Positions 17,440 to 26,093 of a stretch of 64,000 nucleotides of DNA are shown piece by piece; the first letter of the stretch is position 1, and each line of letters opens with the position of its first letter. The stretch is taken from positions 1-64,000 of the forward strand of contig JALSRD010000002.1 in NCBI GenBank assembly GCA_026984935.1, read 5' to 3'. The translations under genes were made by a program, and so were the position numbers. Origin of the DNA: Desulfobacterales bacterium (GTDB lineage: Bacteria > Desulfobacterota > Desulfobacteria > Desulfobacterales > JALSRD01). The notes under the pieces were generated by a model, which was not told the DNA's origin, did no database searches, and worked only from the letters and a program-made list of their open reading frames with translations.

Positions 17440-18507
17440 ATGGGCATGCGTTTTAAAATAAGCCGGCGCCAGAACCCGCGCCGGCTGCATTCCGGGCTGG
17501 TTCTGCTGGCGGCTGTGGGTCTGTCCCTTGTCATCTGTGCGCTTTTACTCGAGCAGCAGGGAAAACCCTCCCTGCGGGGCCTCATGCTCCTGTTCCAAGG
17601 CGCCTTCGGCTCCGGCTGGGCACTGCAGGATTCGCTGATCAAGGCCGTACCCATCTTTCTGTGTTCCCTGGGGGTTGCCATCGCCTTCCGGTTGCAGATC
17701 TGGAACATCGGTGCCGAGGGGCAGTATGCCCTGGGCGCGCTGGGGGCCTCCTGGGTGGCACTGCACTTTCCGGACCTGCCCTGGTTTGTGCTGCAGCCTG
17801 CCATGCTGGTCGCGGCCACGGTCTGCGGCGGCCTGTGGGGGCTGCTGCCGGCGGTGCTGAAGCTGCGCATGCGCGCCAACGAAATCATCATCACCCTGAT
17901 GCTGAATTATATCGCCATCTTTTTGCTCGACTACCTGGTGTACGGACCCTGGAAGGATCCTTCCAGCTTCGGTTTTCCCATGACGCGCATGTTTTCACAA
18001 AATGCCGTGGTGGCCAAAATCGGCGCCGGCGATCTGCACTGGGGAATTCTCCTGTGCCTGGTCATCGGCATGCTGGTATGGATCTTTCTGGGTTTCACCC
18101 GCCTGGGATATGAAATCCGGGCCTGCGGTGAAAATGTGCAGGCCGCCCGTTATGCCCGCATGCCGTACGCCGCGCTGGTCCTGCTGGTCATGGCCGCCAG
18201 CGGTGCGCTGGCCGGCTGGGCCGGGTTCCTGGAAGCCTCCGCCAGCCTCAACCGACTGGAGCCCAGCATCATGGCCGGCTACGGCTACACCGCCATCGTG
18301 GTCGCTTGGCTGGCCAGACTCAACCCGCTTTTCATCGGGCTGGCCGCTTTTCTGTTGGCCGGCCTGCGGGTCGGTGTGGAGCAGCTGCAGCTGGAACTCC
18401 AGATACCGGCGTCCTTTGGGCAGATCATGGAAGGCCTGATTCTGATGACCGTTCTGGGCGGCAGTTTTTTCGTCACCTACCAGATCAGGCTGCTGAAAAA
18501 AGAATGA
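17440..18507 (+). CDS. BMP-type nucleoside ABC transporter permease A (copy 2)
   Basis: A 355-residue BPD_transp_2 permease of the NupP/YufP type, paralogue of the one at 14231. It has the same LQIWNIGAEGQYALGA and NEIIITLMLNYIAIFLLDYLV stretches and a similar number of membrane helices. The start may be the ATG at 17440 or the one two codons later; neither has a strong ribosome site. Its stop overlaps the start of its partner permease (ATGA). Confidence 0.92.
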   Translation: MGMRFKISRRQNPRRLHSGLVLLAAVGLSLVICALLLEQQGKPSLRGLMLLFQGAFGSGWALQDSLIKAVPIFLCSLGVAIAFRLQIWNIGAEGQYALGALGASWVALHFPDLPWFVLQPAMLVAATVCGGLWGLLPAVLKLRMRANEIIITLMLNYIAIFLLDYLVYGPWKDPSSFGFPMTRMFSQNAVVAKIGAGDLHWGILLCLVIGMLVWIFLGFTRLGYEIRACGENVQAARYARMPYAALVLLVMAASGALAGWAGFLEASASLNRLEPSIMAGYGYTAIVVAWLARLNPLFIGLAAFLLAGLRVGVEQLQLELQIPASFGQIMEGLILMTVLGGSFFVTYQIRLLKKE

Positions 18508-19424
18508 CTGAGAACTTTGCGATATCCCTGCTGGCCGCCGCCGTACAGTCCGGTACGCCGATCCTGTATGCCACGCTGGGTGAAATTCTGTGCGAAAAAT
18601 CCGGCGTCCTGAACCTGGGTGTCGAAGGCATCATGATGATCGGCGCCCTGGCCGGTTTCATGGCGGCGGCATCCACCGGCAGCCCGCTGCTCGGATTTCT
18701 CGCCGGCGGGGCCTGCGGCGCACTGCTGGCCGCTGTCCACGGATGGGTATGTCTGAGCTTTCGCGGCAACCAGGTGGTTTCCGGACTGGCGCTGACCATT
18801 TTAGGAAGCGGTCTGGCCGATTACCTGGGCACCCCTTTCGTGGGGCGGCAGGCACCGGGATTCGACCCCTTTGCCCTGCCGCTTTTGTCGCGTGTGCCGC
18901 TGCTGGGAGATATTTTTTTCAACCAGGACCTGCTGGTGTACATTTCATATCTGATCGTGCCGCTGATGTGGATCTTTCTGCGCAACACCCGCTGGGGATT
19001 GTCCCTGCGCTGTGCCGGCGAGAACCCGGATGCTGCGGTGGCCAACGGCATTAGCGTAACGGCCTACCGCTGGATGGGGACCCTGGGCGGCGGGTTTCTG
19101 GGGGGCCTGGGAGGTGCCTACCTCTCTTTGGCCTACACCCATCTCTGGTCCAACGGCCTTTCGGCCGGACGCGGATGGATCGCCGTGGCGCTGGTAATTT
19201 TCGCCTTCTGGCGTCCGGAGCGTGCACTGATGGGCGCTTACCTGTTCGGCGGTGTTATGGCTTTTCAACTGCGCCTGCAGGCTGCCGGGACATCGATACC
19301 CTCCTCGATCCTGCTGATGCTGCCCTATGCCCTGACCATTTTCGTCATTGTGCTGGCCTCGTGGCGGCGCCCCCAGAGCGCCATGCCGACCAGCCTGGGT
19401 GTAAACGTTGAACCGACTGAATAA
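18504..19424 (+). CDS. BMP-type nucleoside ABC transporter permease B (copy 2)
   Basis: A 306-residue NupQ/YufQ-type permease, paralogue of the one at 15305. It shows [50 protein letters not shown] and [16 protein letters not shown]. The ATG overlaps the stop of permease A by four bases, which fixes the start although the reading frame is open further upstream. A spacer of only 14 bases with GGAG separates it from gpt. Confidence 0.92.
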   Translation: MTENFAISLLAAAVQSGTPILYATLGEILCEKSGVLNLGVEGIMMIGALAGFMAAASTGSPLLGFLAGGACGALLAAVHGWVCLSFRGNQVVSGLALTILGSGLADYLGTPFVGRQAPGFDPFALPLLSRVPLLGDIFFNQDLLVYISYLIVPLMWIFLRNTRWGLSLRCAGENPDAAVANGISVTAYRWMGTLGGGFLGGLGGAYLSLAYTHLWSNGLSAGRGWIAVALVIFAFWRPERALMGAYLFGGVMAFQLRLQAAGTSIPSSILLMLPYALTIFVIVLASWRRPQSAMPTSLGVNVEPTE

Positions 19425-19438
19425 AATGGAGATATCCC

Positions 19439-19927
19439 ATGGCTGATAACCGCTATCAAAAAACTTATCCCATCTCCTGGGAACAGCTGCACCGTGACTC
19501 CAAGGCCCTGGCATGGCGCCTGCTGGACCTTGATTTTTTCAAGGGCATTATCGCCATCACCCGCGGCGGACTGGTGCCGGCGGCCATTGTGGCCCGCGAA
19601 CTGGACATTCACCTGGTGGACACCGTGTGCGTATCCAGCTATAAATGGCAGGAGCAGGAGGGCGAACCCGAAATCCTGAAGGCTTTTGGCGGTGACGGGC
19701 AGGGCTGGCTGATCGTGGACGATCTGGTGGATACCGGCAAGACGGCCGCCATTGTACGCAAGCTGATTCCCGGAGCCCACTTTGCAACCGTCTATGCCAA
19801 ACCGGCCGGCCGGCCCCTGGTGGATACGTACATCACCGAGGTCAGCCAGCAGACCTGGATTTTATTTCCCTGGGATACCGAATCGCGTTTTGTCCAGCCG
19901 CTGGCCGGTACACGGCAGGAGCCCTGA
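19439..19927 (+). CDS. gpt: Xanthine-guanine phosphoribosyltransferase
   Basis: A 162-residue enzyme closely resembling E. coli Gpt in length and in sequence throughout: [16 protein letters not shown] at the N-terminus, [24 protein letters not shown], the PRPP loop [13 protein letters not shown] and [12 protein letters not shown]. It converts guanine, xanthine or hypoxanthine plus PRPP to the nucleotide. In the operon it sits between the copy-2 permeases and the copy-2 ATPase, so imported 6-oxopurine is probably captured at once. The start follows GGAGATATCCC. Confidence 0.95.
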   Translation: MADNRYQKTYPISWEQLHRDSKALAWRLLDLDFFKGIIAITRGGLVPAAIVARELDIHLVDTVCVSSYKWQEQEGEPEILKAFGGDGQGWLIVDDLVDTGKTAAIVRKLIPGAHFATVYAKPAGRPLVDTYITEVSQQTWILFPWDTESRFVQPLAGTRQEP

Positions 19928-19929
19928 CA

Positions 19930-21453
19930 GTGTCGCCCGACAGCGAAATCATCCGGCTGCAGGGTATCAGCAAGTCGTTTGGCCCCATCCATGCCAACCG
20001 CCACATCGACCTCAGGATCCATGCCGGCCGGATCAAGGCCATCCTCGGCGAAAACGGCGCCGGCAAAAGCACCCTGATGGCGATTCTCTCCGGCCTGCTG
20101 CAGCCGGACAGGGGCCGCATTTATGTGGCCGGCCGGCCCGTGCGCTTCTCCTCTACGCGCCAAGCCCTGAATATGGGTGTCGGTATGGTCTACCAGCATT
20201 TCAAACTGGTCGATGCCATGAGCGTAGCCGAGAATCTCTTTTTAAGCGCCCGTCAGGGCGTCTGGCTGAGCCCCGGGAAAATGGTCGCTGCCACACACCG
20301 TCTGGCTGCGCGCTACAAACTCGAAGTGGACCCCACCGCCAGGGTTGCGGACCTTTCCATGGGAGAGAGGCAGCGCATCGAAATTCTGAAGCTTCTGAAA
20401 CTGCAAAGCCGCGTTTTGATTTTCGATGAGCCCACCGCCGTACTGACGCCCCTGGAAAGTCAGCAGCTTTTCAAGGCCTTAAAGGAAATGCGGCGCCAGG
20501 GCAAGGCCATTGTGTTCATCAGCCACAAACTCGATGAAGTCATGGAAATCGCCGATGAAATCGCCATCTTGCGCCGCGGACGCATTGTCGGCCGGCTGGA
20601 TGCCGCCGCAGTAGCGTCCAAAGCGGAGCTGGCCCGGCTCATGGTGGGCCGCGAGATCCTGCTGAACGTCGAGAAAACGCCTTGTGAATCCAAACAGATC
20701 GTCCTGAAAGTCGAGCGTCTCAGTGGAGGGGGGCTCGGCGATGTTTCACTGCAGATACGACAAGGAGAGATTCTGGCCCTGGTAGGCGTGGCCGGGAACG
20801 GCCAGAAAGTGCTGGCAGAGACCCTCTGCGGCCTGCGGCCCCCTGCCGCCGGGCATGTGCGGATTCTGGGCGCCAGTTGGAAGCGTTTTTATGCCAACCC
20901 GGCCAGCAGCGATACCCTGAGCTACATTCCTGAAGACCGGCAGCGCCTGGCAACCTGCCTGGGCTTGAATATGGTCGACAACTTCCTGCTGACCACCCGT
21001 CTGCGATTCTGCCGCGGCATCTGGCTGAAGCGTGAACAGGCGCAAACCAGCACCCGGCACCTGGTCAAAACATTCGGCATTCAACCGGACAATATCGCGC
21101 TGCCGGTCGTGCAGCTTTCGGGCGGCAATCTTCAGAAGTTGGTTCTGGCGCGCGAATTCTACCGTCGACCCAGGCTGATCATCGCCGAACAGCCCACCCA
21201 GGGGTTGGACATCAGTGCCACCGAAGAAATCTGGGACCTGCTTTTAAAAGCACGCGAACGCGCCGGCATTCTTCTGATTACCAGTGATTTGGGTGAAGCC
21301 CTGTCGCTGGCCGACCACCTGGCGGTCATGTTTTCCGGCCGTATCGTCGGCGCCTTTGCTGCCGATGACGCGCAAAATATCGCTTCCATCGGCGCCCTGA
21401 TGGCCGGAATCCAGCCTGCCGCCGGGGAAAACTCCGTCCGCCGGGAATCCTAA
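19930..21453 (+). CDS. BMP-type nucleoside ABC transporter, double ATPase (copy 2)
   Basis: A 507-residue NupO/YufO-type protein with two ATPase domains. Domain 1 has Walker A GENGAGKST, VYQHFKLVD after the Q-loop, signature LSMGE and ILIFDEP. Domain 2 has GVAGNGQ, LSGGN and AEQPTQGLD, and the family's usual ISSDL-type H-loop replacement (ITSDL). It starts with GTG at 19930, two bases after the gpt stop. It ends the ten-gene salvage and uptake operon; no strong terminator was seen in the following 200 bases. Confidence 0.92.
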   Translation: MSPDSEIIRLQGISKSFGPIHANRHIDLRIHAGRIKAILGENGAGKSTLMAILSGLLQPDRGRIYVAGRPVRFSSTRQALNMGVGMVYQHFKLVDAMSVAENLFLSARQGVWLSPGKMVAATHRLAARYKLEVDPTARVADLSMGERQRIEILKLLKLQSRVLIFDEPTAVLTPLESQQLFKALKEMRRQGKAIVFISHKLDEVMEIADEIAILRRGRIVGRLDAAAVASKAELARLMVGREILLNVEKTPCESKQIVLKVERLSGGGLGDVSLQIRQGEILALVGVAGNGQKVLAETLCGLRPPAAGHVRILGASWKRFYANPASSDTLSYIPEDRQRLATCLGLNMVDNFLLTTRLRFCRGIWLKREQAQTSTRHLVKTFGIQPDNIALPVVQLSGGNLQKLVLAREFYRRPRLIIAEQPTQGLDISATEEIWDLLLKARERAGILLITSDLGEALSLADHLAVMFSGRIVGAFAADDAQNIASIGALMAGIQPAAGENSVRRES

Positions 21454-21651
21454 GCCGCAGTTTTCCGGAACGCTTTGCGCTGTGGCCCGGCCACTGCCGG
21501 CAGCCGCCCTCCGGCGTTGCAACCGGCCCATTATTTTGTTGACTTCTGCAATTTGCGTGCTATTGAAGCAGGTTCATAATCTTAACGCACCGGATCCCTC
21601 AGCCCGTTGCCGGGGGCCGGCATGCATCCCTTCCCATGAGGAGGAATCGTT

Positions 21652-22077
21652 TTGTACGGTTTGGAAGCGATCACCCATTACAATGGATGGGCCCAGGCCA
21701 TCATCGGCGCCACAATCGTTTTGGCCGGCCTGAGCGCCCTGTCATTCGCCATCTCCCAGATCCGTGTACTGGCCGAATACCTCGAACGGCGGAAAAGCGC
21801 ATCTGAAAACGGCGGGCCTCCCGGACTGGTGCGCCTGTCGCCGGAAGAACCGGCCCCCGGAGACCTCGCACAAACCATTCGAAAATACCAGCAGCTCGTC
21901 CAGCGCCTGGCAAGCCCGTTCAGCCTGCAGGACCTCTACGCCGCCTGTCGGAAACACGGCTTTCGGCATCCCCATCAGAGCATCAAAATGCTGCGCGAAG
22001 CCGGCGTCCTGCAAGCCACGGGAGATGGCACTTTCACCTGGAGGCCGGATGTTGTCTCTAACCCCATCTCACACTAA
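21652..22077 (+). CDS. OadG-like gamma subunit of a sodium-pumping decarboxylase, TTG start
   Basis: A 141-residue protein with one N-terminal membrane helix (about residues 12-36, WAQAIIGATIVLAGLSALSFAIS), as in OadG/MmdC subunits that assemble the decarboxylase pump. Beyond about residue 65 it carries an extra soluble domain (LASPFSLQDLYAACRKHGF and KMLREAGVL) that looks like a small winged helix and is not usual for OadG. It is identified mainly by the directly following oadB. The start is TTG, supported by a strong GAGGAGGAAT six bases upstream. No carboxyltransferase or biotin carrier gene is adjacent. Confidence 0.65.
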   Translation: MYGLEAITHYNGWAQAIIGATIVLAGLSALSFAISQIRVLAEYLERRKSASENGGPPGLVRLSPEEPAPGDLAQTIRKYQQLVQRLASPFSLQDLYAACRKHGFRHPHQSIKMLREAGVLQATGDGTFTWRPDVVSNPISH

Positions 22078-22091
22078 GGATCCTCGCACCG

Positions 22092-23219
22092 ATGCATCTC
22101 TTTATTCAGTTTCTGACCAATACCGGATACTACCTGGGCGATTACCGCAACTGGCTCATGATCGTGGTGGGATGTTTTTTCATCTACCTGGCCATCGCCA
22201 AGAATTACGAACCCCTGCTGCTGCTGCCCATCGGCTTCGGCGTGCTCGTCGGCAACGTGCCATTTTTTAAAGGGTTCGGTCTCGGCATCTACGAGAACAA
22301 CAGCGTTCTGCACTACCTGTACTTCGGCGTCACGTCCGGCGTATATCCCTCCATCATCTTTCTCGGGCTGGGCGCCATGACCGACTTCTCATCCCTGCTG
22401 GCGCGCCCCAGACTGATGCTGCTGGGGGCGGCTGCCCAGGTGGGCATCTTTTTCACGCTTCTGAGCGCCCTTGCATTGGGGTTTTTGCCCAAAGAGGCCG
22501 CCTCGGTGGCCATCATCGGCGGTGCGGACGGTCCGACTTCCATCTTTCTGACCGCCAAGCTGGCCCATCACCTGATCGGCCCTGTGGCCATTGCCGCCTA
22601 TTCCTACATGGCCCTGATTCCCATCATTCAGCCGCCTATCATGCGGCTTCTCACATCCCGCCAAGAGCGCCTGATCCGCATGCCGGAGCCGCGCGAGGTT
22701 TCGCGCACGGAGCTACTCATCTTTCCCATCGCCGGCGTTGTGCTGTGCTGCTTCCTGGCGCCGGCCTCCATTCCGCTGCTGGGTACCTTTTTCTTCGGCA
22801 ACATCATGAAAGTCAGCGGGGTAGTAGACCGCCTGGCTCAGACGGCGCGCACCGCCATCATCGATACGGCCACCATCCTGGTGGGGTTCTGCGTGGGGGC
22901 CAGCACCCAGGGCGACGTTTTCTTAACGCCCAAATCCGTCAAAATCTTCATCCTGGGCGCCGTGGCTTTCAGCATCGCCACGGCATCCGGTATCCTGTTT
23001 GGCAAAATCATGAACCTCTTTTTAAAGGAGAAAATCAATCCCCTGCTGGGCGCTGCCGGCGTCTCGGCGGTACCGGGGTCCGCCCGCGAAGTTCACATGA
23101 TGGGCCTCCATGAAGACCCGGAAAACTTCCTGCTGATGCACGCTATGGCCTGCAATTCATCCGGTGTCATCGGTTCGGCCATCGCCGCCGGCGTGCTCTG
23201 GAGTTTTAATGTCATTTAA
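22092..23219 (+). CDS. oadB: Sodium-translocating decarboxylase beta subunit
   Basis: A 375-residue integral membrane protein of the OadB/MmdB/GcdB family, the sodium channel subunit that couples decarboxylation of an acyl-CoA or oxaloacetate bound to biotin with export of sodium ions. It contains the family motifs GGADGPTSIF, which includes the key aspartate, GFCVGASTQGD and a C-terminal HMMGLHEDPENFLLMHAMACNSSGVIGS. About nine membrane segments are visible. The catalytic subunits must be elsewhere in the genome, so the substrate (methylmalonyl-CoA, oxaloacetate or glutaconyl-CoA) is open. Confidence 0.93.
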   Translation: MHLFIQFLTNTGYYLGDYRNWLMIVVGCFFIYLAIAKNYEPLLLLPIGFGVLVGNVPFFKGFGLGIYENNSVLHYLYFGVTSGVYPSIIFLGLGAMTDFSSLLARPRLMLLGAAAQVGIFFTLLSALALGFLPKEAASVAIIGGADGPTSIFLTAKLAHHLIGPVAIAAYSYMALIPIIQPPIMRLLTSRQERLIRMPEPREVSRTELLIFPIAGVVLCCFLAPASIPLLGTFFFGNIMKVSGVVDRLAQTARTAIIDTATILVGFCVGASTQGDVFLTPKSVKIFILGAVAFSIATASGILFGKIMNLFLKEKINPLLGAAGVSAVPGSAREVHMMGLHEDPENFLLMHAMACNSSGVIGSAIAAGVLWSFNVI

Positions 23220-23255
23220 ACCGGACCCGCGCACGATCCAAAATCCTGCCTCGGT

Positions 23256-23300
23256 GCCGGAGGGAAACCTGCGCTTCCCTCCGGCCGTTGCCACCTTTTT
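23256..23300 (+). terminator. Hairpin terminator candidate after oadB
   Basis: A perfect 11-base-pair stem (23256-23266 with 23275-23285, arms GCCGGAGGGAA / TTCCCTCCGGC) with an 8-base loop lies 37 bases after the oadB stop. A run of five T follows at 23296-23300, ten bases beyond the stem, so it may terminate less cleanly than a classical intrinsic terminator. Confidence 0.55.
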
Positions 23301-23594
23301 GCCCCCCTGCTTTTTCCTTGACCGTTTTGCCGTGTTATGCAACGATAATACCGTTTTGCAGCGCATCACTGCGCTTTTTCGCCTGAAAGACGGGCCTTGC
23401 ACCCCATAATACATTAATATACAATAAATTCAAATTGTTGCGTTGTGCCAGATGGCTTTGAGGCTTGCCCGGTGTGTGCACGCACCGCGTCGGAATGAGG
23501 ATTTTTTTACGATCTTACTGCCGCCTGTGAACCTCTCCGGGCCGCAACGGACTTGTTGTCCGCCAACCGCATTTTTCACTGCAAGGAGACAGTC
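23301..23594. other. Intergenic region before the ABM-domain gene
   Basis: No gene is supported between the oadB terminator and 23595. An AT-rich patch around 23400-23440 includes TTGCAC (23397-23402) and TACAAT (23420-23425) with 17-base spacing, a modest promoter candidate for the following gene. Confidence 0.4.
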
Positions 23595-23894
23595 ATGATC
23601 GCGAAAATCATCATCAAGAGAAAGTTTTTGAAGGGAAACGAAAAGCAAATCATCGCCCTGCTCAACAAAATTCGCACCGGCGCCATGAGCCAGCCGGGTT
23701 ACATCTCCGGCGAAACACTGGTACAGTACCATAAACCGCAACACCTGACGGTCATCGGCACATGGCAGACCATGGAAGACTGGCAGGCCTGGAAAAAAAG
23801 CCGGGAGCGCGAAAAGCTGGAAAATATGTTGCAGGTCTTTCAGGACGGCCCGACGCTGTATGAAGAGTACTATCTGGGGACGTCTTCCCAGTAA
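23595..23894 (+). CDS. Antibiotic biosynthesis monooxygenase (ABM)-fold protein
   Basis: A 99-residue protein with the ferredoxin-like ABM fold: an N-terminal strand IAKIIIKRKF, a helix with QIIALLNKIRTGAMSQPGYISGE, the strand LTVIGTWQTMEDWQAWKKS and a final helix. In such dimeric proteins the fold supports heme degradation, quinone oxidation or unknown functions, and the sequence gives no decisive residue. The start at 23595 follows AAGGAGA. The frame is open further upstream, but without a ribosome site. It is probably a single-gene unit. Confidence 0.8.
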   Translation: MIAKIIIKRKFLKGNEKQIIALLNKIRTGAMSQPGYISGETLVQYHKPQHLTVIGTWQTMEDWQAWKKSREREKLENMLQVFQDGPTLYEEYYLGTSSQ

Positions 23895-24065
23895 AGCTCG
23901 CTGGCGCGACCTTCAGTTGCACCCTCCACCACGATCCTGAACCAGCCTGGCGCCGCCGGTGTAGGACGTGGGACGGGATACGGTCGGGGTTTTTTCAATC
24001 GTTTCCGCCAGAGTCAGGCTGTCGACAAACTTCGAAAAATCCAAAAAAACGGGAGAAATTGTGTA

Positions 24066-24917
24066 ATGCAACAGTGGCAATGTACGGTTTGCGGCTACAT
24101 CCACACCGGCGATCAGCCTCCGGAAGCCTGCCCGGTCTGCGGTGCCGACCGCAGCCTGTTTATCGCGCTTAATTCACAGGGCCCCAAGGTCTCTGCCCCG
24201 GACAAGGCGTCTACCGCCCCGGACGGGCCCCAAGACCGATCCGACGGCCGGCAGTGGCAATGCGGCGTCTGCGGTTATGTCCACCAAGGCGCCCATGCGC
24301 CGGCGGCCTGCCCGGTCTGTGGCGCCGACCAGGACCAGTATGCCGCGGTACGCCACTTTGAACCGGCGTCGGCGCAAGAAATCGAAGAAAGACCTGGTCC
24401 CGGAGCCGCACCGCCGAACCACCGGCCTCCGCCCGCCGAATCAACATCAGCGGCTGTAAATCCCGGCCGCCTGGAGTGGATCCTGGGCAAAATGGTCGAC
24501 CTGCACGCCCACCCCATCGCGGTACACATCCCCAACGGGGTCTTGCCCATCGCCGTGATTTTTCTCCTGCTGGGCAGCCTTTTCCACTCCCGTTCCCTTC
24601 TCACGGCGTCCTTTTACAACCTGGCTTTCGTGGCCCTGGCCATGCCGGCCGTACTGTTCAGCGGATACAATGACTGGCAGCGGCGTTTCGGCGGCCGGCT
24701 GACCCATGTTTTTCTGACCAAGATGATCTGCGGTGCAGTGATTTTGACTGGAACTTGGGGCGGGGTGATCTGGCGGCTGTTCGATTCCGCGCTGGTTTTG
24801 CCCGGTGCGCCGGGCCGCGGGGGTTATATCGTGCTGCATCTGGTCGTGCTGGCAGCCGCTATCGTGGCCGGCTATTACGGCGGCAAGCTGGTCATTTTCC
24901 CCAAAAAGCCACGCTGA
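24066..24917 (+). CDS. Membrane protein with two rubredoxin-like domains and a DUF2231-type membrane domain
   Basis: A 283-residue fusion. Two rubredoxin-like knuckle pairs lie in tandem at the N-terminus: C6, C9, C22, C25 and C66, C69, C82, C85, each in the pattern WQCxVCGY followed by ACPVCGAD. After a proline-rich linker (about 105-140) come four hydrophobic segments beginning with DLHAHPIAVHIPNG, a histidine-containing motif typical of DUF2231 membrane proteins that may bind heme. The arrangement suggests electron transfer between cytosolic iron sites and a membrane component; this is inference. No signal peptide is present and the ATG follows CGGGAGAAATTG. It appears monocistronic. Confidence 0.8.
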   Translation: MQQWQCTVCGYIHTGDQPPEACPVCGADRSLFIALNSQGPKVSAPDKASTAPDGPQDRSDGRQWQCGVCGYVHQGAHAPAACPVCGADQDQYAAVRHFEPASAQEIEERPGPGAAPPNHRPPPAESTSAAVNPGRLEWILGKMVDLHAHPIAVHIPNGVLPIAVIFLLLGSLFHSRSLLTASFYNLAFVALAMPAVLFSGYNDWQRRFGGRLTHVFLTKMICGAVILTGTWGGVIWRLFDSALVLPGAPGRGGYIVLHLVVLAAAIVAGYYGGKLVIFPKKPR

Positions 24918-25043
24918 ACCAGCGCGGCGCGGCGCTTGAACTTCCGGGGACAAGAATATCGCCTCGCGGCGGCTTGCTTGCAACACCGAGCGTTTTGCAG
25001 GGCCGGCGAAGCATCTTAGGTTTCCCGCCGAGCATCCCTTTTC

Positions 25044-25391
25044 TCACTCAAAGCCTTCGCGCTGCAACAGTTCGCGGTACCAGCATGAAAAGTCGTACAT
25101 CCCGCGAAAACGCTCATCCTCGTTGATCAGGCCCAAAGCCATTTCGAGCGCACCTTGCTGATAGGCATCGGAATATTTTTCGCCAACATGGGCCTGCAGG
25201 AATTCCCGGACCAAGGTCTGCGTTGTACGCCGGCTCTTGTCCTTACGGATGTCGATAGGATCCTTGGGCTCCTGAAAGGGGTCCCAGTTCTGGTAGCCTT
25301 TTTTCAGAATGTGCCGCCTGCGCCGTGGAGACATGCTTTCCAAAACCGCCCGTTTGCGCGCTTCGGCTTCTTTCGCACTGAATTCATCCAC
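25044..25391 (-). CDS. Small conserved-looking hypothetical protein
   Basis: A 115-residue, strongly charged, soluble protein I do not recognise. The N-terminal part is basic (ARKRAVLESMSPRRRRHILKKGY), followed by WDPFQEPKDPIDIRKD and a helical C-terminal half ending in FSCWYREL. It starts with GTG at 25391 behind GGGGGAAG and overlaps the end of the YkgJ-family gene by eight bases, so the two are probably co-translated. An upstream ATG at 25442 would lie deep inside the preceding gene and is less likely. A role linked to its partner is only a guess. Confidence 0.6.
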   Translation of the reverse strand: MDEFSAKEAEARKRAVLESMSPRRRRHILKKGYQNWDPFQEPKDPIDIRKDKSRRTTQTLVREFLQAHVGEKYSDAYQQGALEMALGLINEDERFRGMYDFSCWYRELLQREGFE

Positions 25392-26064
25392 CGTTTTCTT
25401 CCCCCTTGCGGTTCTTATCGATCCCCAGGTACTGCGCATCATAGTCGGTCAACAATGCCATGGACAGCGGTACCAGTATCTCAGCCAGTTTCGGGTACCT
25501 GGATTGGATGCCGGCAACCAGCTGCTGCGAAATATCGTACAACTTTTGCTGGATGTTTCCAAGATTGACGGTCGGGTACGGCTCTCCGGGGACAAACGCC
25601 GACTTTCCGCAGGTGTGGCCCTTGCCGTCAATTGCGGTTGGAATGCCGTACAGCCTGCAGGTAATGGGGCGGTATTCGTACAATACGCACAAGTCATCGG
25701 CACCGAGCAGGGGACAGCGGGCCCGCTCGCTTGCCATTTTTTCCAGAATCTGGGCCTCACTCTGCTGTCCCTCCCTGAGTTTTTTATAAGCGTCCCTCTT
25801 CAGGCGGTAGATCTGGCGGTCAATCCGGCTGGCCGTTTCGAGAAGCTGCGCCTTGCGCTCGCCTGTAAATTTTTCGTGAAACCGGCGGTTCACATACAGG
25901 GCTTCGATCAGCGTCAAATCAAACAAGGCGTGGCAGCAGTCCGCGCACCCATGGTCGCAGCGTACACACTCAGGATAGGATTTTTTTACGCGATCGAATA
26001 CTTCGTCCGCCGTCCGGCACAAGGCTTCATAGGCTTTAATGTACTGATCAAGATCGTATTCCAT
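25384..26064 (-). CDS. YkgJ-family cysteine cluster protein
   Basis: A 226-residue protein of the YkgJ (UPF0153) family, which binds zinc or an iron-sulfur cluster through conserved cysteines. The N-terminal motif CVRCDHGCADCC and the later RCPLL, DLCVLYEYRPITCRLYG and TCGKS place at least eight cysteines in the family pattern. The biochemical role of the family is unsettled. The ATG at 26064 follows GGGAG. An upstream in-frame ATG at 26094 would place the parS palindrome inside the coding region and has no ribosome site. It follows mnmE on the same strand. Confidence 0.85.
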   Translation of the reverse strand: MEYDLDQYIKAYEALCRTADEVFDRVKKSYPECVRCDHGCADCCHALFDLTLIEALYVNRRFHEKFTGERKAQLLETASRIDRQIYRLKRDAYKKLREGQQSEAQILEKMASERARCPLLGADDLCVLYEYRPITCRLYGIPTAIDGKGHTCGKSAFVPGEPYPTVNLGNIQQKLYDISQQLVAGIQSRYPKLAEILVPLSMALLTDYDAQYLGIDKNRKGEENGG

Positions 26065-26077
26065 GATTGGCTCCCGT

Positions 26078-26093
26078 TGTTTCACGTGAAACA
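26078..26093. promoter_or_regulatory. parS centromere site (ParB-binding palindrome)
   Basis: The 16 bases are a perfect inverted repeat of the form TGTTTCACGTGAAACA, identical to the conserved bacterial parS consensus. It lies directly after the mnmE stop codon and ahead of the YkgJ-family gene, on the side of the rpmH-rnpA-yidC-jag-mnmE cluster where parAB and parS usually occur. ParB would load here and spread. No parA or parB gene is in the window. No second exact copy was found by eye. Confidence 0.9.
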
